Source: Pseudomonas rubra (GTDB lineage Bacteria; Pseudomonadota; Gammaproteobacteria; Pseudomonadales; Pseudomonadaceae). From it: a stretch of 64,000 bases of DNA. The stretch covers positions 1-64,000 of the forward strand of contig NZ_JAMDGZ010000043.1 in the NCBI RefSeq assembly GCF_028656935.1, written 5' to 3'. Under the pieces are notes generated by a model. It saw only the letters and a list, made by a program, of their open reading frames with translations, was not told the DNA's origin and made no database searches. This document shows, one piece after another, positions 35,680 through 43,152 of the stretch. Position 1 is the first letter of the stretch. Every line of letters starts with the position of its first letter. A program made the position numbers and the translations under genes.

Positions 35680-36699
35680 TCAGGCGACTTTCACAATCCA
35701 GCCCGCCGGGCCTTCGACGTCGCCGCTCTGAATACCCGTCAGCTCGTCGTAGAGCTTGCGGGTCACCGGGCCGACTTCGGTTTCGCTGTGGAACACGTGC
35801 AGCTTGCCGTTGTACTGGATGCCGCCGATCGGGGTAATCACCGCAGCGGTACCGCAGGCACCGGCCTCGACGAAGCGGGCGAGGTTGTTGATTTCCACGT
35901 CGCCCTCGATGACCTTGAGGCCAAGACGCGATTCAGCCAGCTCCATCAGCGACAGACGGGTGATCCCCGGCAGTACGGAGGCGGATTTTGGCGTGACGAA
36001 CTCGTTGTTGGCGGTAATACCGAAGAAGTTGGCCGAACCGACTTCCTCGATCTTGCTGTGGGTCAGCGGGTCCAGGTAGATGCAGTCGGCAAAGCCGGCC
36101 TTCTTGGCCTCATAGCCCGGTTGCAGGCTGGCGGCGTAGTTGCCGCCGACTTTGGCTGCTCCGGTGCCTTGTGGTGCAGCACGGTCGTAGTCGGAGATCA
36201 GGAACTTGTGCGGGGTCATGCCACCCTTGAAGTACGAGCCAACCGGAATGGCGAAGATCGAGAAGATGAACTCCGGCGCGGTACGCACGCCGATGTTGTC
36301 GCCGGTACCGATGACGAATGGTCGCAGGTACAGCGCGCCCTTGCCATAGGGTGGAATGAAACGCTCGTTGGCCTTGACCACCTGCTTGCAGGCGTCGATG
36401 AACTGTTCGGTCGGCACCCGCGGCATCAGCAGGCGGTCGCAGCTGCGCTGCATGCGCGCGGCGTTCTGGTCCGGACGGAACAGGTTGATCGAGCCGTCCT
36501 TGCAGCGGTAGGCCTTCATCCCCTCGAAGCATTGCTGGCCATAATGCAGCGCGGTGGAACCTTCACTGATGTGCAGCACGTTGTCTTCGGTCAGGGTGCC
36601 GTTATCCCACTCGCCGTTACGGAACACGGACAGGTAGCGCTTGTCAGTCTTGATGTAGTCGAAGCCCAGCTTGTCCCAGTTAATGCTTTCGTTACTCAT
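35680..36699 (-). CDS. ilvE: Branched-chain amino acid aminotransferase
   Basis: A 339-residue fold-type IV PLP enzyme moving amino groups between glutamate and the oxo-acids of Leu, Ile and Val. The PLP lysine is in GTGAAKVGGNYAAS. Other segments are GQQCFEGMKAYR, GTGDNIGVRTAPEF and EAGACGTAAVITPIGGI. The length and the YIKTDKRYLSVFRNGEWDNG start mark the longer BCAT subgroup. A weak GAGGGTGCC precedes the ATG. Confidence 0.95.
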   Translation of the reverse strand: MSNESINWDKLGFDYIKTDKRYLSVFRNGEWDNGTLTEDNVLHISEGSTALHYGQQCFEGMKAYRCKDGSINLFRPDQNAARMQRSCDRLLMPRVPTEQFIDACKQVVKANERFIPPYGKGALYLRPFVIGTGDNIGVRTAPEFIFSIFAIPVGSYFKGGMTPHKFLISDYDRAAPQGTGAAKVGGNYAASLQPGYEAKKAGFADCIYLDPLTHSKIEEVGSANFFGITANNEFVTPKSASVLPGITRLSLMELAESRLGLKVIEGDVEINNLARFVEAGACGTAAVITPIGGIQYNGKLHVFHSETEVGPVTRKLYDELTGIQSGDVEGPAGWIVKVA

Positions 36700-36854
36700 G
36701 GCACCCTCGATTCGGTTACAGACGCCTGCTCGGGCAGGCGGTTCTTATTGCGCACTCGGCCACGATAATACATCCCGTGCAGATCGGGAACGCCCAGTCA
36801 TGGATTGGACCTTGGTCGCAGTGAAAATCTTGCGCCCGTCCATCGCGCCGGGCG

Positions 36855-36884
36855 TTGACCACTGACAGGCCCGGGCGCATTATC
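36855..36884 (+). promoter_or_regulatory. Candidate promoter of the leader
   Basis: TTGACC (36855-36860), an 18-base spacer and CATTAT (36879-36884) fit a sigma-70 promoter moderately. Transcription would begin about at the leader-peptide ATG (36890), so the leader might be translated without a ribosome-binding site, which is indeed not visible. Confidence 0.4.
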
Positions 36885-36889
36885 AAAGC

Positions 36890-36961
36890 ATGAAGATTTG
36901 CCTGCTGACCTCGTCGCGTACCACTACTACCGCCATATGCGGGGTGGGTACGGCTGCTTAA
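36890..36961 (+). CDS. Candidate threonine-rich leader peptide
   Basis: A 23-codon frame, MKICLLTSSRTTTT followed by AICGVGTAA and TAA. Four consecutive Thr codons (36920-36931) precede Ala-Ile. A hairpin with terminator-like features follows at 36982. Within the leader, CCTGCTGACCT (36901-36911) can pair with AGGCAGCAGG (36966-36975) with one bulge. GCGGGG (36939-36944) can pair with CCCCGC inside the hairpin's left arm. This is the geometry of an amino acid attenuator sensing threonine supply. No ribosome-binding site is evident. The gene downstream is a cysteine hydrolase, not a known threonine gene. Confidence 0.5.
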   Translation: MKICLLTSSRTTTTAICGVGTAA

Positions 36962-36981
36962 CCTAAGGCAGCAGGTAATCC

Positions 36982-37019
36982 AAGGCCCCGCCAGCAATGG
37001 ACGGGGCCTTGTCGTTTCT
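36982..37019 (+). terminator. Terminator/attenuator hairpin
   Basis: AAGGCCCCG-CCA, loop GCAA and TGG-A-CGGGGCCTT form a 12-pair stem with one bulge; GTCGTTTCT follows, a weak T-tract. It lies 20 bases after the leader stop and before the ribosome-binding site of the hydrolase gene. Confidence 0.65.
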
Positions 37020-37046
37020 CCGTCCGGGCTGGCCTTTCACGGAGAG

Positions 37047-37583
37047 ATGAAAATGCATGCAAAACGCGCACTGTTGGTCCTGGATATGCAAATGGGGTTG
37101 TTCCATGGCCCCGAACAGCCCTGGCAGGGTGAGCAGGTGCTGAACCGGGTCAACAGCTTGATCGCTGCGGCCCGCACCGCCCAGGCACCGGTGTTCGCGG
37201 TTCGCCACACTGGCCCCGAAGGCTCGCCGATTGCCGTAGACAGCCCCGCGTGGCAGCTGCTGCCGGCGCTGGCGATCGATCCTGCACGCGATAGCGTCTT
37301 CAATAAAACCCGTCCCAGCGCTTTCTTTGCCACGTCGCTGGCCGAGCAACTGCGCAAGGCCGCTATCGAAGAGCTGGTCATCGCGGGTCTCAAGACCCAG
37401 TACTGCGTCGACACCAATTGCCGGGTCGCCCGCGAGCTGGGCTTCAACGTGGTGCTGGTCAGCGATGCCCACACCTGCATGGACACCCCGGGTCTGTCTG
37501 CCGAGGCAATCATCAGCCACCACAACCTGACCCTGGGCGGCGCCTTTGTCCGTCTGCAATCAACTGCAGACGTGCAGTTCTGA
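37047..37583 (+). CDS. Isochorismatase-family cysteine hydrolase
   Basis: A 178-residue member of the isochorismatase-like fold. The catalytic Asp is in ALLVLDMQMGLFHG, the Lys near VFNKTRPSAFF, and the nucleophile Cys in IAGLKTQYCVDTNCRVA. Members hydrolyse amides or ureas; the substrate here cannot be told. GGAGAG precedes the ATG. It lies behind the leader and hairpin, and its 3' end overlaps the convergent ABC-F gene by 24 bases. Confidence 0.85.
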   Translation: MKMHAKRALLVLDMQMGLFHGPEQPWQGEQVLNRVNSLIAAARTAQAPVFAVRHTGPEGSPIAVDSPAWQLLPALAIDPARDSVFNKTRPSAFFATSLAEQLRKAAIEELVIAGLKTQYCVDTNCRVARELGFNVVLVSDAHTCMDTPGLSAEAIISHHNLTLGGAFVRLQSTADVQF

Positions 37584-39167
37584 GCCTTCGCCCAACTGCA
37601 GGTAGCCGTCCAGCGCCAGCTGCTGCATGAACACCTGGTCGTGGGACGCCACCAGCAGGGTCCCGCGGTACTGGCGCAACATGGCTTCCAGGGCGGCGAG
37701 GGAGGGCAGGTCGAGGTGGTTGCTCGGCTCGTCGAGCAGTAGCAGCTGCACCGGGGTGTCTCGGTACAGCACCCCGGCCAGCGTGGCCTTGAGCCGTTCA
37801 CCGCCGCTGAGCACGCCGCTGGGCAAGGTGATGCGTTCAGCGTCCAGGCCCAGTTGCGCCAGACGTGTGCGCAGGGTGCTTTCATCCCGATTGCCGGTGG
37901 CTTCGCGCAAGTAATCGAGCACTGATTGTTCGGCGGGCAGCAGGCTGCAGTGCTGGTCGAGCAAGGCGACTTCCCCGCGTATCTCACAGTGACCCGCGGT
38001 GGGCGCCAATTGACCCGCCAGCACCTTGAGCAACGTTGATTTGCCGCTGCCATTGGCCCCGGTCAGGCCCAGGCGTTCACCGCTGTGCAGGCTGGCAGTG
38101 AGTTGGCCTGGGTGTACAAAGGGTAACTGCATGTCCGTGATGGCCACCACCTGGCTGCTGATCGGCTGCTGCGGCGTGGGTGCATGGATCACAATCGGGT
38201 TGCTGGCTTCGACCTGCTGCGCAGCATCGCGCACTTGTGCATTCAGGGCCTGGCGCGCGGCCTGATGATCACGTTGCTGCTTGCCGGCGGTGGTTTCGCT
38301 GCGTTGCTGCTTGCGGTCGAGGAGGATCTTCGCCTGGTTGGCCGAGCGCGCGCTTTTGCTGGCACGGGACTGCTGGCGCTCCAGGCGCTCGCGCTGTTGT
38401 TGCAGTTCTCGGGCCTGGCGTTGGCGCTCGAGTTTGAGGCGTTCCAGGGTGCGTTCGGCCTGCTCGGTCTGCGCGCTTTTGTGCTGGGCATAGACACTGT
38501 AATTGCCGCCGAAGCTACTCAGGCCCAGGGGCGAGAGCTCGACGATGCGCTCCATGCGTTCAAGCAGCGCGCGGTCGTGACTGATCACCAGCAAGCCCTT
38601 GCTCCAGCCCTCGAACCAGGTCATCAGCGTCTCGCGGCTGGCAGCGTCCAGGTGGTTGCTGGGCTCGTCGAGGATCAGGTAATCGGCATCACTGACAAAG
38701 GCCCCTAGCAGCGCCACACGCATGGCCTGGCCGCCACTGAGGCGGCTTGCCGGCGTATCCCAACTGAGCTGCGCAAGACCTTGCTGATCAAGCTGTGCTT
38801 GCAGGCGTTCGCGAATGTCCCAGCGTTCGCCGACGCTATCGAAGTCGGCCGGCTGAGTGCTGCCAGCCTCGATGCGTAGCAGGGCATCGATCACCTCGCC
38901 GACCTGGGCCAGGTCCGCCACCGTGGTATTGGCAGCGGTCAGTTGCTGACCCAGATAGTGCACCCGGCCATTGCGCAGGCAGCGGCCTGCGCTGGGTGCA
39001 AGACGTCCGGCCAGCAACTGCGCCAGCAGCGACTTGCCCACGCCATTGCGCCCGACCAGGCCGGTGCGGCGCTGGTCGAATGCCTCGACAAGATCGGAAA
39101 ACAACAGCCTGCCATCGGGCAAGGCCAAGGTGACGCAGTCCAGCGTCAGGATCGACGTATTCGTCAT
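37560..39167 (-). CDS. ABC-F family ATPase
   Basis: A 535-residue soluble protein with two ABC domains and no membrane segments. Domain 1: Walker A GLVGRNGVGKSLLAQLL, signature RLSGGQAMRVALLG, Walker B LILDEPSNHLDAA. A basic coiled linker (about 230-320, rich in R, Q and E) follows. Domain 2: GLTGANGSGKSTLLKVL, VLSGGERLKATLAG and LLLDEPSNHLDLP. ABC-F proteins act on ribosomes, as translation factors or antibiotic protectors. The ATG at 39167 is chosen; an upstream frame of 94 residues has no family likeness. The subtype is not resolved. Confidence 0.9.
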   Translation of the reverse strand: MTNTSILTLDCVTLALPDGRLLFSDLVEAFDQRRTGLVGRNGVGKSLLAQLLAGRLAPSAGRCLRNGRVHYLGQQLTAANTTVADLAQVGEVIDALLRIEAGSTQPADFDSVGERWDIRERLQAQLDQQGLAQLSWDTPASRLSGGQAMRVALLGAFVSDADYLILDEPSNHLDAASRETLMTWFEGWSKGLLVISHDRALLERMERIVELSPLGLSSFGGNYSVYAQHKSAQTEQAERTLERLKLERQRQARELQQQRERLERQQSRASKSARSANQAKILLDRKQQRSETTAGKQQRDHQAARQALNAQVRDAAQQVEASNPIVIHAPTPQQPISSQVVAITDMQLPFVHPGQLTASLHSGERLGLTGANGSGKSTLLKVLAGQLAPTAGHCEIRGEVALLDQHCSLLPAEQSVLDYLREATGNRDESTLRTRLAQLGLDAERITLPSGVLSGGERLKATLAGVLYRDTPVQLLLLDEPSNHLDLPSLAALEAMLRQYRGTLLVASHDQVFMQQLALDGYLQLGEGSELHVCS

Positions 39168-39324
39168 GCAAAACTCCACAAAATGCCCGCGACGTCCCCA
39201 GGAAAAGAGGCTGAAGACTGGCCGTCGCAAAGACGGCGGCATTAATGGCGCATTGGACGAATACCTCGGGGGAGATGGGGGAGGGGACAGCTTAGGGGGT
39301 AGAGAGCTGTAGGTAAAGCATCCT

Positions 39325-39567
39325 TCAGTCCAGGTGATCAAATCTTCGACGTCTGAAAAATAAGCTGGAGCCGGAACCTGAAATGAGCAATGACACCAAC
39401 CAAATGTCCAGTTCGTACCAGTATTTGTCCGGAAATGCGAAGAGACCATAAGTGCCAGCTACCCAAAGCGTGATCCCCAACCACTTTCTTAGCAGGTAGG
39501 GCTTCAGGCAGTGATCTATCACTGATACCAGGATCATTGCGTAGCACATTTGTGTAATAACAGACAT
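39325..39567 (-). CDS. Small membrane protein, array member 5 (type A)
   Basis: An 80-residue hydrophobic protein, unrecognised. Three hydrophobic segments are visible: about 5-20, 28-46 and 52-72, with a basic end FFRRRRFDHLD. The stretch DHCLKPYLLRKWLG is shared almost exactly with the 39897 gene. AGGACA lies six bases before the ATG. It is last in a leftward run of five paralogs and two larger genes. Its role could be immunity, but no function is assigned. Confidence 0.75.
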   Translation of the reverse strand: MSVITQMCYAMILVSVIDHCLKPYLLRKWLGITLWVAGTYGLFAFPDKYWYELDIWLVSLLISGSGSSLFFRRRRFDHLD

Positions 39568-39581
39568 GGCGCTTGTCCTGC

Positions 39582-39830
39582 TCAGGCCCAGAGGTCGGGA
39601 TTGAATCGGTGACGTCTGAAGTACAACTCCAGCCCGCCGACAACTGCAAAGAGTGAAACGAGGTGCAAGTCAAAGCCAAGCCAATGGCTTTCGGCCAGCG
39701 TTAATCTGCCCAATAAACCGCCACCTAAGAACAGTAAGCCAAGCCATTTTCGTGGCCTGGAGGGCTTGATCAGACGGTCTATCAGGATGAAAAACGCCAG
39801 GGCGAAGAGAAGTTGATTGGACTCTGACAT
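39582..39830 (-). CDS. Small membrane protein, array member 4 (type B)
   Basis: An 82-residue protein with three hydrophobic segments and the C-terminus YFRRHRFNPDLWA. It closely matches the gene at 40149, sharing GGLLGR.TL, DLHL..LFA and VGGLEL.FRR.RF. It shares RKWLG with all array members. The order type B then type A repeats twice, so this gene and the next arose by duplication of a two-gene unit. No known family recognised. Confidence 0.75.
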   Translation of the reverse strand: MSESNQLLFALAFFILIDRLIKPSRPRKWLGLLFLGGGLLGRLTLAESHWLGFDLHLVSLFAVVGGLELYFRRHRFNPDLWA

Positions 39831-39896
39831 GTACTTTTCAGCCTGGCTTTCTCAGCTGGCGAATGGCCCCAGCTACGGTGTATTGAAATTATTCGT

Positions 39897-40139
39897 TTAT
39901 GCGTCTGGTTGAAACTTGCGGCGTCCCTTGACTAGGGTCAAACCCGCGAATAATACGAACAAAGGGAATAGTTTCAGATTCAACTCATGCCAGTAGAGGC
40001 CGCCTGGCACAAACAGCAACGTAAAGGCAGCTGCCATGAGCGCCAGTCCCAGCCATTTGCGGAGTAAGTAGGGTTTCAGGCAATGATCCATAAATGAAAT
40101 CAGGATCAGTGCGTAGCACAGTTGGGTAACGTCTGACAT
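39897..40139 (-). CDS. Small membrane protein, array member 3 (type A)
   Basis: An 80-residue protein, MSDVTQLCYALILISFMDHC at the start, three hydrophobic segments and the end KGRRKFQPDA. It is the closest relative of the 39325 gene (shared DHCLKPYLLRKWLG). A 66-base gap separates it from member 4. Function unknown. Confidence 0.75.
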   Translation of the reverse strand: MSDVTQLCYALILISFMDHCLKPYLLRKWLGLALMAAAFTLLFVPGGLYWHELNLKLFPLFVLFAGLTLVKGRRKFQPDA

Positions 40140-40148
40140 GGGCTTTAC

Positions 40149-40391
40149 TCAAGCGTCCTCATCGAATCGGTTGCGCCTGAAGAACAACTCCAGGCCACCA
40201 AGAATCGCAAAAAGTGCAATCAGGTGCAGGTCAACGCCGAGCCAGTAGATACCTTCCAGCGTGAATCTACCCAGTAGACCGCCCAGCAATAACGTCAGGC
40301 TTAACCATTTTCGGAGTGTGCTGGATTTGAGCAGGCGCTCGATCACAACAAAGATGAAGAAGGCGAGGAAGAGTTGGCTGAATTCTGCCAT
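40149..40391 (-). CDS. Small membrane protein, array member 2 (type B)
   Basis: An 80-residue protein, MAEFSQLFLAFFIFVVIERL at the start, three hydrophobic segments and the end FFRRNRFDEDA. It follows the larger gene at 40399 by seven bases, the position of an immunity gene after a toxin gene, and is the closest relative of member 4. Function unknown. Confidence 0.75.
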   Translation of the reverse strand: MAEFSQLFLAFFIFVVIERLLKSSTLRKWLSLTLLLGGLLGRFTLEGIYWLGVDLHLIALFAILGGLELFFRRNRFDEDA

Positions 40392-40398
40392 ATCGTCT

Positions 40399-40884
40399 TC
40401 AGCCTTGATTCTTGATGATCATTGAGGAATCTGATCGTTGGGGGCCGATACCTCCACTGACGGATGCCTGGATGCTGATAATGATGTCGCCGGAATGGTA
40501 AATCGGTAGGCGTGGTTCGGCGAGAGAGGCAGCGGCGGATCCAACGAGGGATCCGAAAACAGGCGTTCCGAGCAGAGTGGTGGCGCCCCCAAAATAACCT
40601 CCGATGGCAGCGATAACGTCAATTCGCTGGCTGTTCAGCCGATCAGCCTGCTGACGGCTTAGTGACTGGGAAACAGCGACCTTCATCTCGCAAGCACGAT
40701 TGCCGGCCTGCATTCTGTCGTAGAGCGCCACGAGCATTTTGTTGACCTGGTAGTGCGCCCCCTTCGCCTCGCCGATATGCAGCTCGCGCAGCCGTGCGCG
40801 ATCCTCCGGCATGACCACAATTTGCGAGACATGGAAAACGATGCCGAAGTTGCCGGCGTACTCATAGGTTTTTACGATCTGCAC
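40399..40884 (-). CDS. Unknown 161-residue protein, paralog of the 41288 gene
   Basis: Not a recognised family. The GTG at 40884 has AGGGAAGG five bases upstream and gives MQIVKTYEYAGNFGIVF, which aligns without gaps with the start of the 41288 paralog (17 residues to GIVF in both). Shared segments: RLRELH.GEAK.AHY.VN, LTRQQ/LSRQQ.D.LN.QR and Y.(A/S)GD(V/I)..SI.A.V.GGIGPQ. A central Gly/Ala/Ser-rich hydrophobic stretch (about 88-118) could insert in membranes. No signal peptide. A longer reading from 40923 is possible. The four small membrane genes follow directly. Confidence 0.7.
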   Translation of the reverse strand: MQIVKTYEYAGNFGIVFHVSQIVVMPEDRARLRELHIGEAKGAHYQVNKMLVALYDRMQAGNRACEMKVAVSQSLSRQQADRLNSQRIDVIAAIGGYFGGATTLLGTPVFGSLVGSAAASLAEPRLPIYHSGDIIISIQASVSGGIGPQRSDSSMIIKNQG

Positions 40885-41032
40885 AAACACCTTCCCTGTG
40901 TAATACAGACGCGCCAGGCGCACCTTATCGACGTGCAGGGAAAGATGCCCAAATCAACTTCGGGCGTATGTCGTACTACTCCGACATGAAAGTAGGACTG
41001 ATCCCAAATGAGCGATCAGCCTTCGGGAAATC

Positions 41033-41275
41033 TCAGCCAACCTGCTCAAACCGACGGCGCTTGAGGAACAATCCCACCCCCAGCGCCACGGCGAAGATCG
41101 ACAGCAGCCCCAGGTCCGCACCCAGCCAGCGGGTCTGGCTGGCCGCCACGCAGCCGATCGCACCAACCACCGCCAGCGCCACGCCCAGCCATTTGCGTAG
41201 CGGATAGGGCCTGAGAAAGCGATCAAGCAAAAAGAACAGCACCAGGGCCAAAACCAGCTGGGTAATCTCGGACAT
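41033..41275 (-). CDS. Small membrane protein, array member 1
   Basis: An 80-residue paralog of the array, MSEITQLVLALVLFFLLDRF at the start, with RKWLGVALAVVGAIG and the end FLKRRRFEQVG. A strong GGAGG lies five bases before the ATG. It follows the larger 41288 gene by 12 bases, repeating the large-then-small arrangement seen at 40399-40149. Function unknown. Confidence 0.78.
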   Translation of the reverse strand: MSEITQLVLALVLFFLLDRFLRPYPLRKWLGVALAVVGAIGCVAASQTRWLGADLGLLSIFAVALGVGLFLKRRRFEQVG

Positions 41276-41287
41276 GTGTGCCTCCGG

Positions 41288-41767
41288 TCAGGTCTTGATG
41301 ATCAGGGTCGAGATTGTGCTCTGCGGGCCGATGCCGCCGTTGACCCGCGCCTCGATGCTGACCAGCACGTCGCCGGCATGGTAGGTCGGCAGGATTTCGT
41401 TGGCGTACATGCGCACCCCGGCACCTACCGGCACACCCACATAGGGCGAGGCGACGGAGCTGGTGGCGCCGGCGAAGGCGGAGGCTGCGAGGTTGGCGAT
41501 CTTGGTGCGTTGGGCGTTGAGCACGTCGCCCTGCTGGCGGGTCAGCGGTTTTGAGATGCCGATCATCATGGTGCACGGCAGGTTCTTGGCGAGCATCTTG
41601 TCGTAGACCTCGACCACCTTGCTGTTCACTTCATAGTGGGCGCTTTTCGCTTCGCCAAAATGCAGCTCGCGCAGGCGCCCGCGTTCGCTGTCGGTGAGGG
41701 TGATCTGCGAGACGTTGAAGACGATCCCGTGTTGGCCCATGTATTGGAAAGTCCCTTCGAACTTCAT
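41288..41767 (-). CDS. Unknown 159-residue protein heading the array
   Basis: Not a recognised family. ATG 41767 (MKFEGTFQYMGQHGIVF) is chosen because AAAGGA lies eight bases upstream; an ATG three codons earlier sits inside that site. The N-terminal half looks mixed alpha/beta with GIVFNVSQITL. A stretch around residues 90-122 is rich in Ala, Gly and Ser and hydrophobic. The C-terminus, HAGDVLVSIEARVNGGIGPQ, is beta-like. Membrane insertion and a toxin-like role are possible but inferred only from that stretch and from the small membrane proteins encoded after it. Confidence 0.72.
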   Translation of the reverse strand: MKFEGTFQYMGQHGIVFNVSQITLTDSERGRLRELHFGEAKSAHYEVNSKVVEVYDKMLAKNLPCTMMIGISKPLTRQQGDVLNAQRTKIANLAASAFAGATSSVASPYVGVPVGAGVRMYANEILPTYHAGDVLVSIEARVNGGIGPQSTISTLIIKT

Positions 41768-41849
41768 TGCACGCATCCTTTCGAGGCAAAGGCGGCGATT
41801 CTGTACAAGGATCGCCGTGGGTGCAAATCATTCCGCCAGGGAGTGTGAC

Positions 41850-42446
41850 CTACGGCGCATCGGCGGCCAGGCGGCGGGTGTCTTCGTCGATCAGTGCGCG
41901 CAGGGCCTGGAACAGCGGACTGGTTCTGGTGTACTTGCGCCCGTAATCGAGATTGAAGGCGTAGTCGAAGTCTGCCGGGTTGGCGCCCTGGGTGTGTTGC
42001 AGCAGGGTTTCGAGTTTATCGAGCGCCTTGACCGCCAAGGCTTCGTCGCTGCTGGCGTGTTCGTATTCTTCCCACAAGGCAAGGATCTCGCTTTGCATTC
42101 CAGCATCCAGCGAGCGGGTCAGCTCCAGCAGGTCGGCGCGTTCCTGCTCGCTTTTGCCCGGATGAGCAGCCTGGCTGACCGCCGGGATGTCGCCGTGCAG
42201 GGCTTCGCCCAGGTCGTGAATGACGCAGAGCTTGAGGACCTTGAGCATATCCAGCGCCGGCAACTGGTCGGCAAAGACGATGGCCATCAGGCACAGGCGC
42301 CAGCTGTGTTCGGCCGTGCTTTCGGTGCGGCCACTGGAGGTGTGGGCACTGCGCAGTACATCCTTGAGTTTCTCGGCCTCGCGCAGGAATGCCAGGCGGC
42401 CCGTGAGAGTGCTGCTCATGGGAGTGTCGATCCAGGTGGTGGGCAT
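41850..42446 (-). CDS. HD-domain hydrolase, YfbR/HDDC2-like
   Basis: A 198-residue HD-superfamily phosphohydrolase. Metal ligands are seen in STAEHSWRLCLMA (H), LCVIHDLGEALHGDIP (HD plus E) and, later, the conserved D in KALDKLETLLQ. This pattern matches 5'-deoxynucleotidase YfbR and the HDDC2 group. ATG 42446 (MPTTWIDTP) is preferred; ATG 42419 is possible. A longer reading would overlap the next gene. The substrate is probably a deoxynucleoside monophosphate, by family only. Confidence 0.82.
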   Translation of the reverse strand: MPTTWIDTPMSSTLTGRLAFLREAEKLKDVLRSAHTSSGRTESTAEHSWRLCLMAIVFADQLPALDMLKVLKLCVIHDLGEALHGDIPAVSQAAHPGKSEQERADLLELTRSLDAGMQSEILALWEEYEHASSDEALAVKALDKLETLLQHTQGANPADFDYAFNLDYGRKYTRTSPLFQALRALIDEDTRRLAADAP

Positions 42447-42504
42447 GCAGCAAAGCCTAGGCCGGCGGGCGCCATACGTCCATGGATAAAAAATCCGGGT
42501 GGTG

Positions 42505-43062
42505 TCAGAGCGTTTCCACCAGCCGCGCGGCGCTGCCATCGGAGAGGGTGATGCGGGTCCAGCGGCACAGGCTCTGGGTGATGGGGACGATCAACGAGTC
42601 GTTGTAGCCGCTGGCGAAGTCCACTGCCGGTGGCGCCAGCACTTCGCGCCAGCCGAGACTGTCGAGGGCGGCTTCCTTGTTGACGATTTCTTCGCTGCAG
42701 TAGCGCCATAGCGAACGACCGAGCAGTTCGCTCAAGGCAATACCGAACTGGGCCGCGCGGGCAGGGGAGCAGGCCAGCAAACGGTGGCTGAGGTCGCAGA
42801 CCAGGTGCACGGGGCGCGGGCTGTCGTTGACCAGGCGGGCCAGGGCCTGCTCGGCGGGGGCATCAAGGCGTGCGGCCAGCCGGCTTTCGATCAGCACGCG
42901 TTCGCTGGGCTCCATGGCCTGGCTGCCGTTTTCCCAGCGCGAGACGGTTGACTGCGCCACGCCGAACAGCTGCGCGGCATGGGCCTGCTTGATACGGTTC
43001 AGCAGGCGCCAGCGTCGCAGGGCGACGCCGAGTTGGGCGGGTTGTAGCGGGGTGTCGAGCAT
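42505..43062 (-). CDS. XRE-family regulator with PAS-like C-terminus
   Basis: A 185-residue protein. The helix-turn-helix covers about 12-60: RRWRLLNRIKQAHAAQLFGV then QSTVSRWENGSQAMEPSERV. The remainder (about 80-185) resembles a PAS fold (VHLVCDLSHRLLACSPARA). ATG 43062 gives MLDTPLQPAQLG; a longer reading is unlikely. Targets are unknown; the upstream half of the region lies close to the HD gene. Confidence 0.82.
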   Translation of the reverse strand: MLDTPLQPAQLGVALRRWRLLNRIKQAHAAQLFGVAQSTVSRWENGSQAMEPSERVLIESRLAARLDAPAEQALARLVNDSPRPVHLVCDLSHRLLACSPARAAQFGIALSELLGRSLWRYCSEEIVNKEAALDSLGWREVLAPPAVDFASGYNDSLIVPITQSLCRWTRITLSDGSAARLVETL

Positions 43063-43152
43063 GAACGAAGTTTGCCAGCCAAAGCAGGGAGGCTGCAAAT
43101 CTGTCCGATGGAGGTGGTTGCCGGCGATGGGCCGCGTCAGCGGTCCGGGGAG

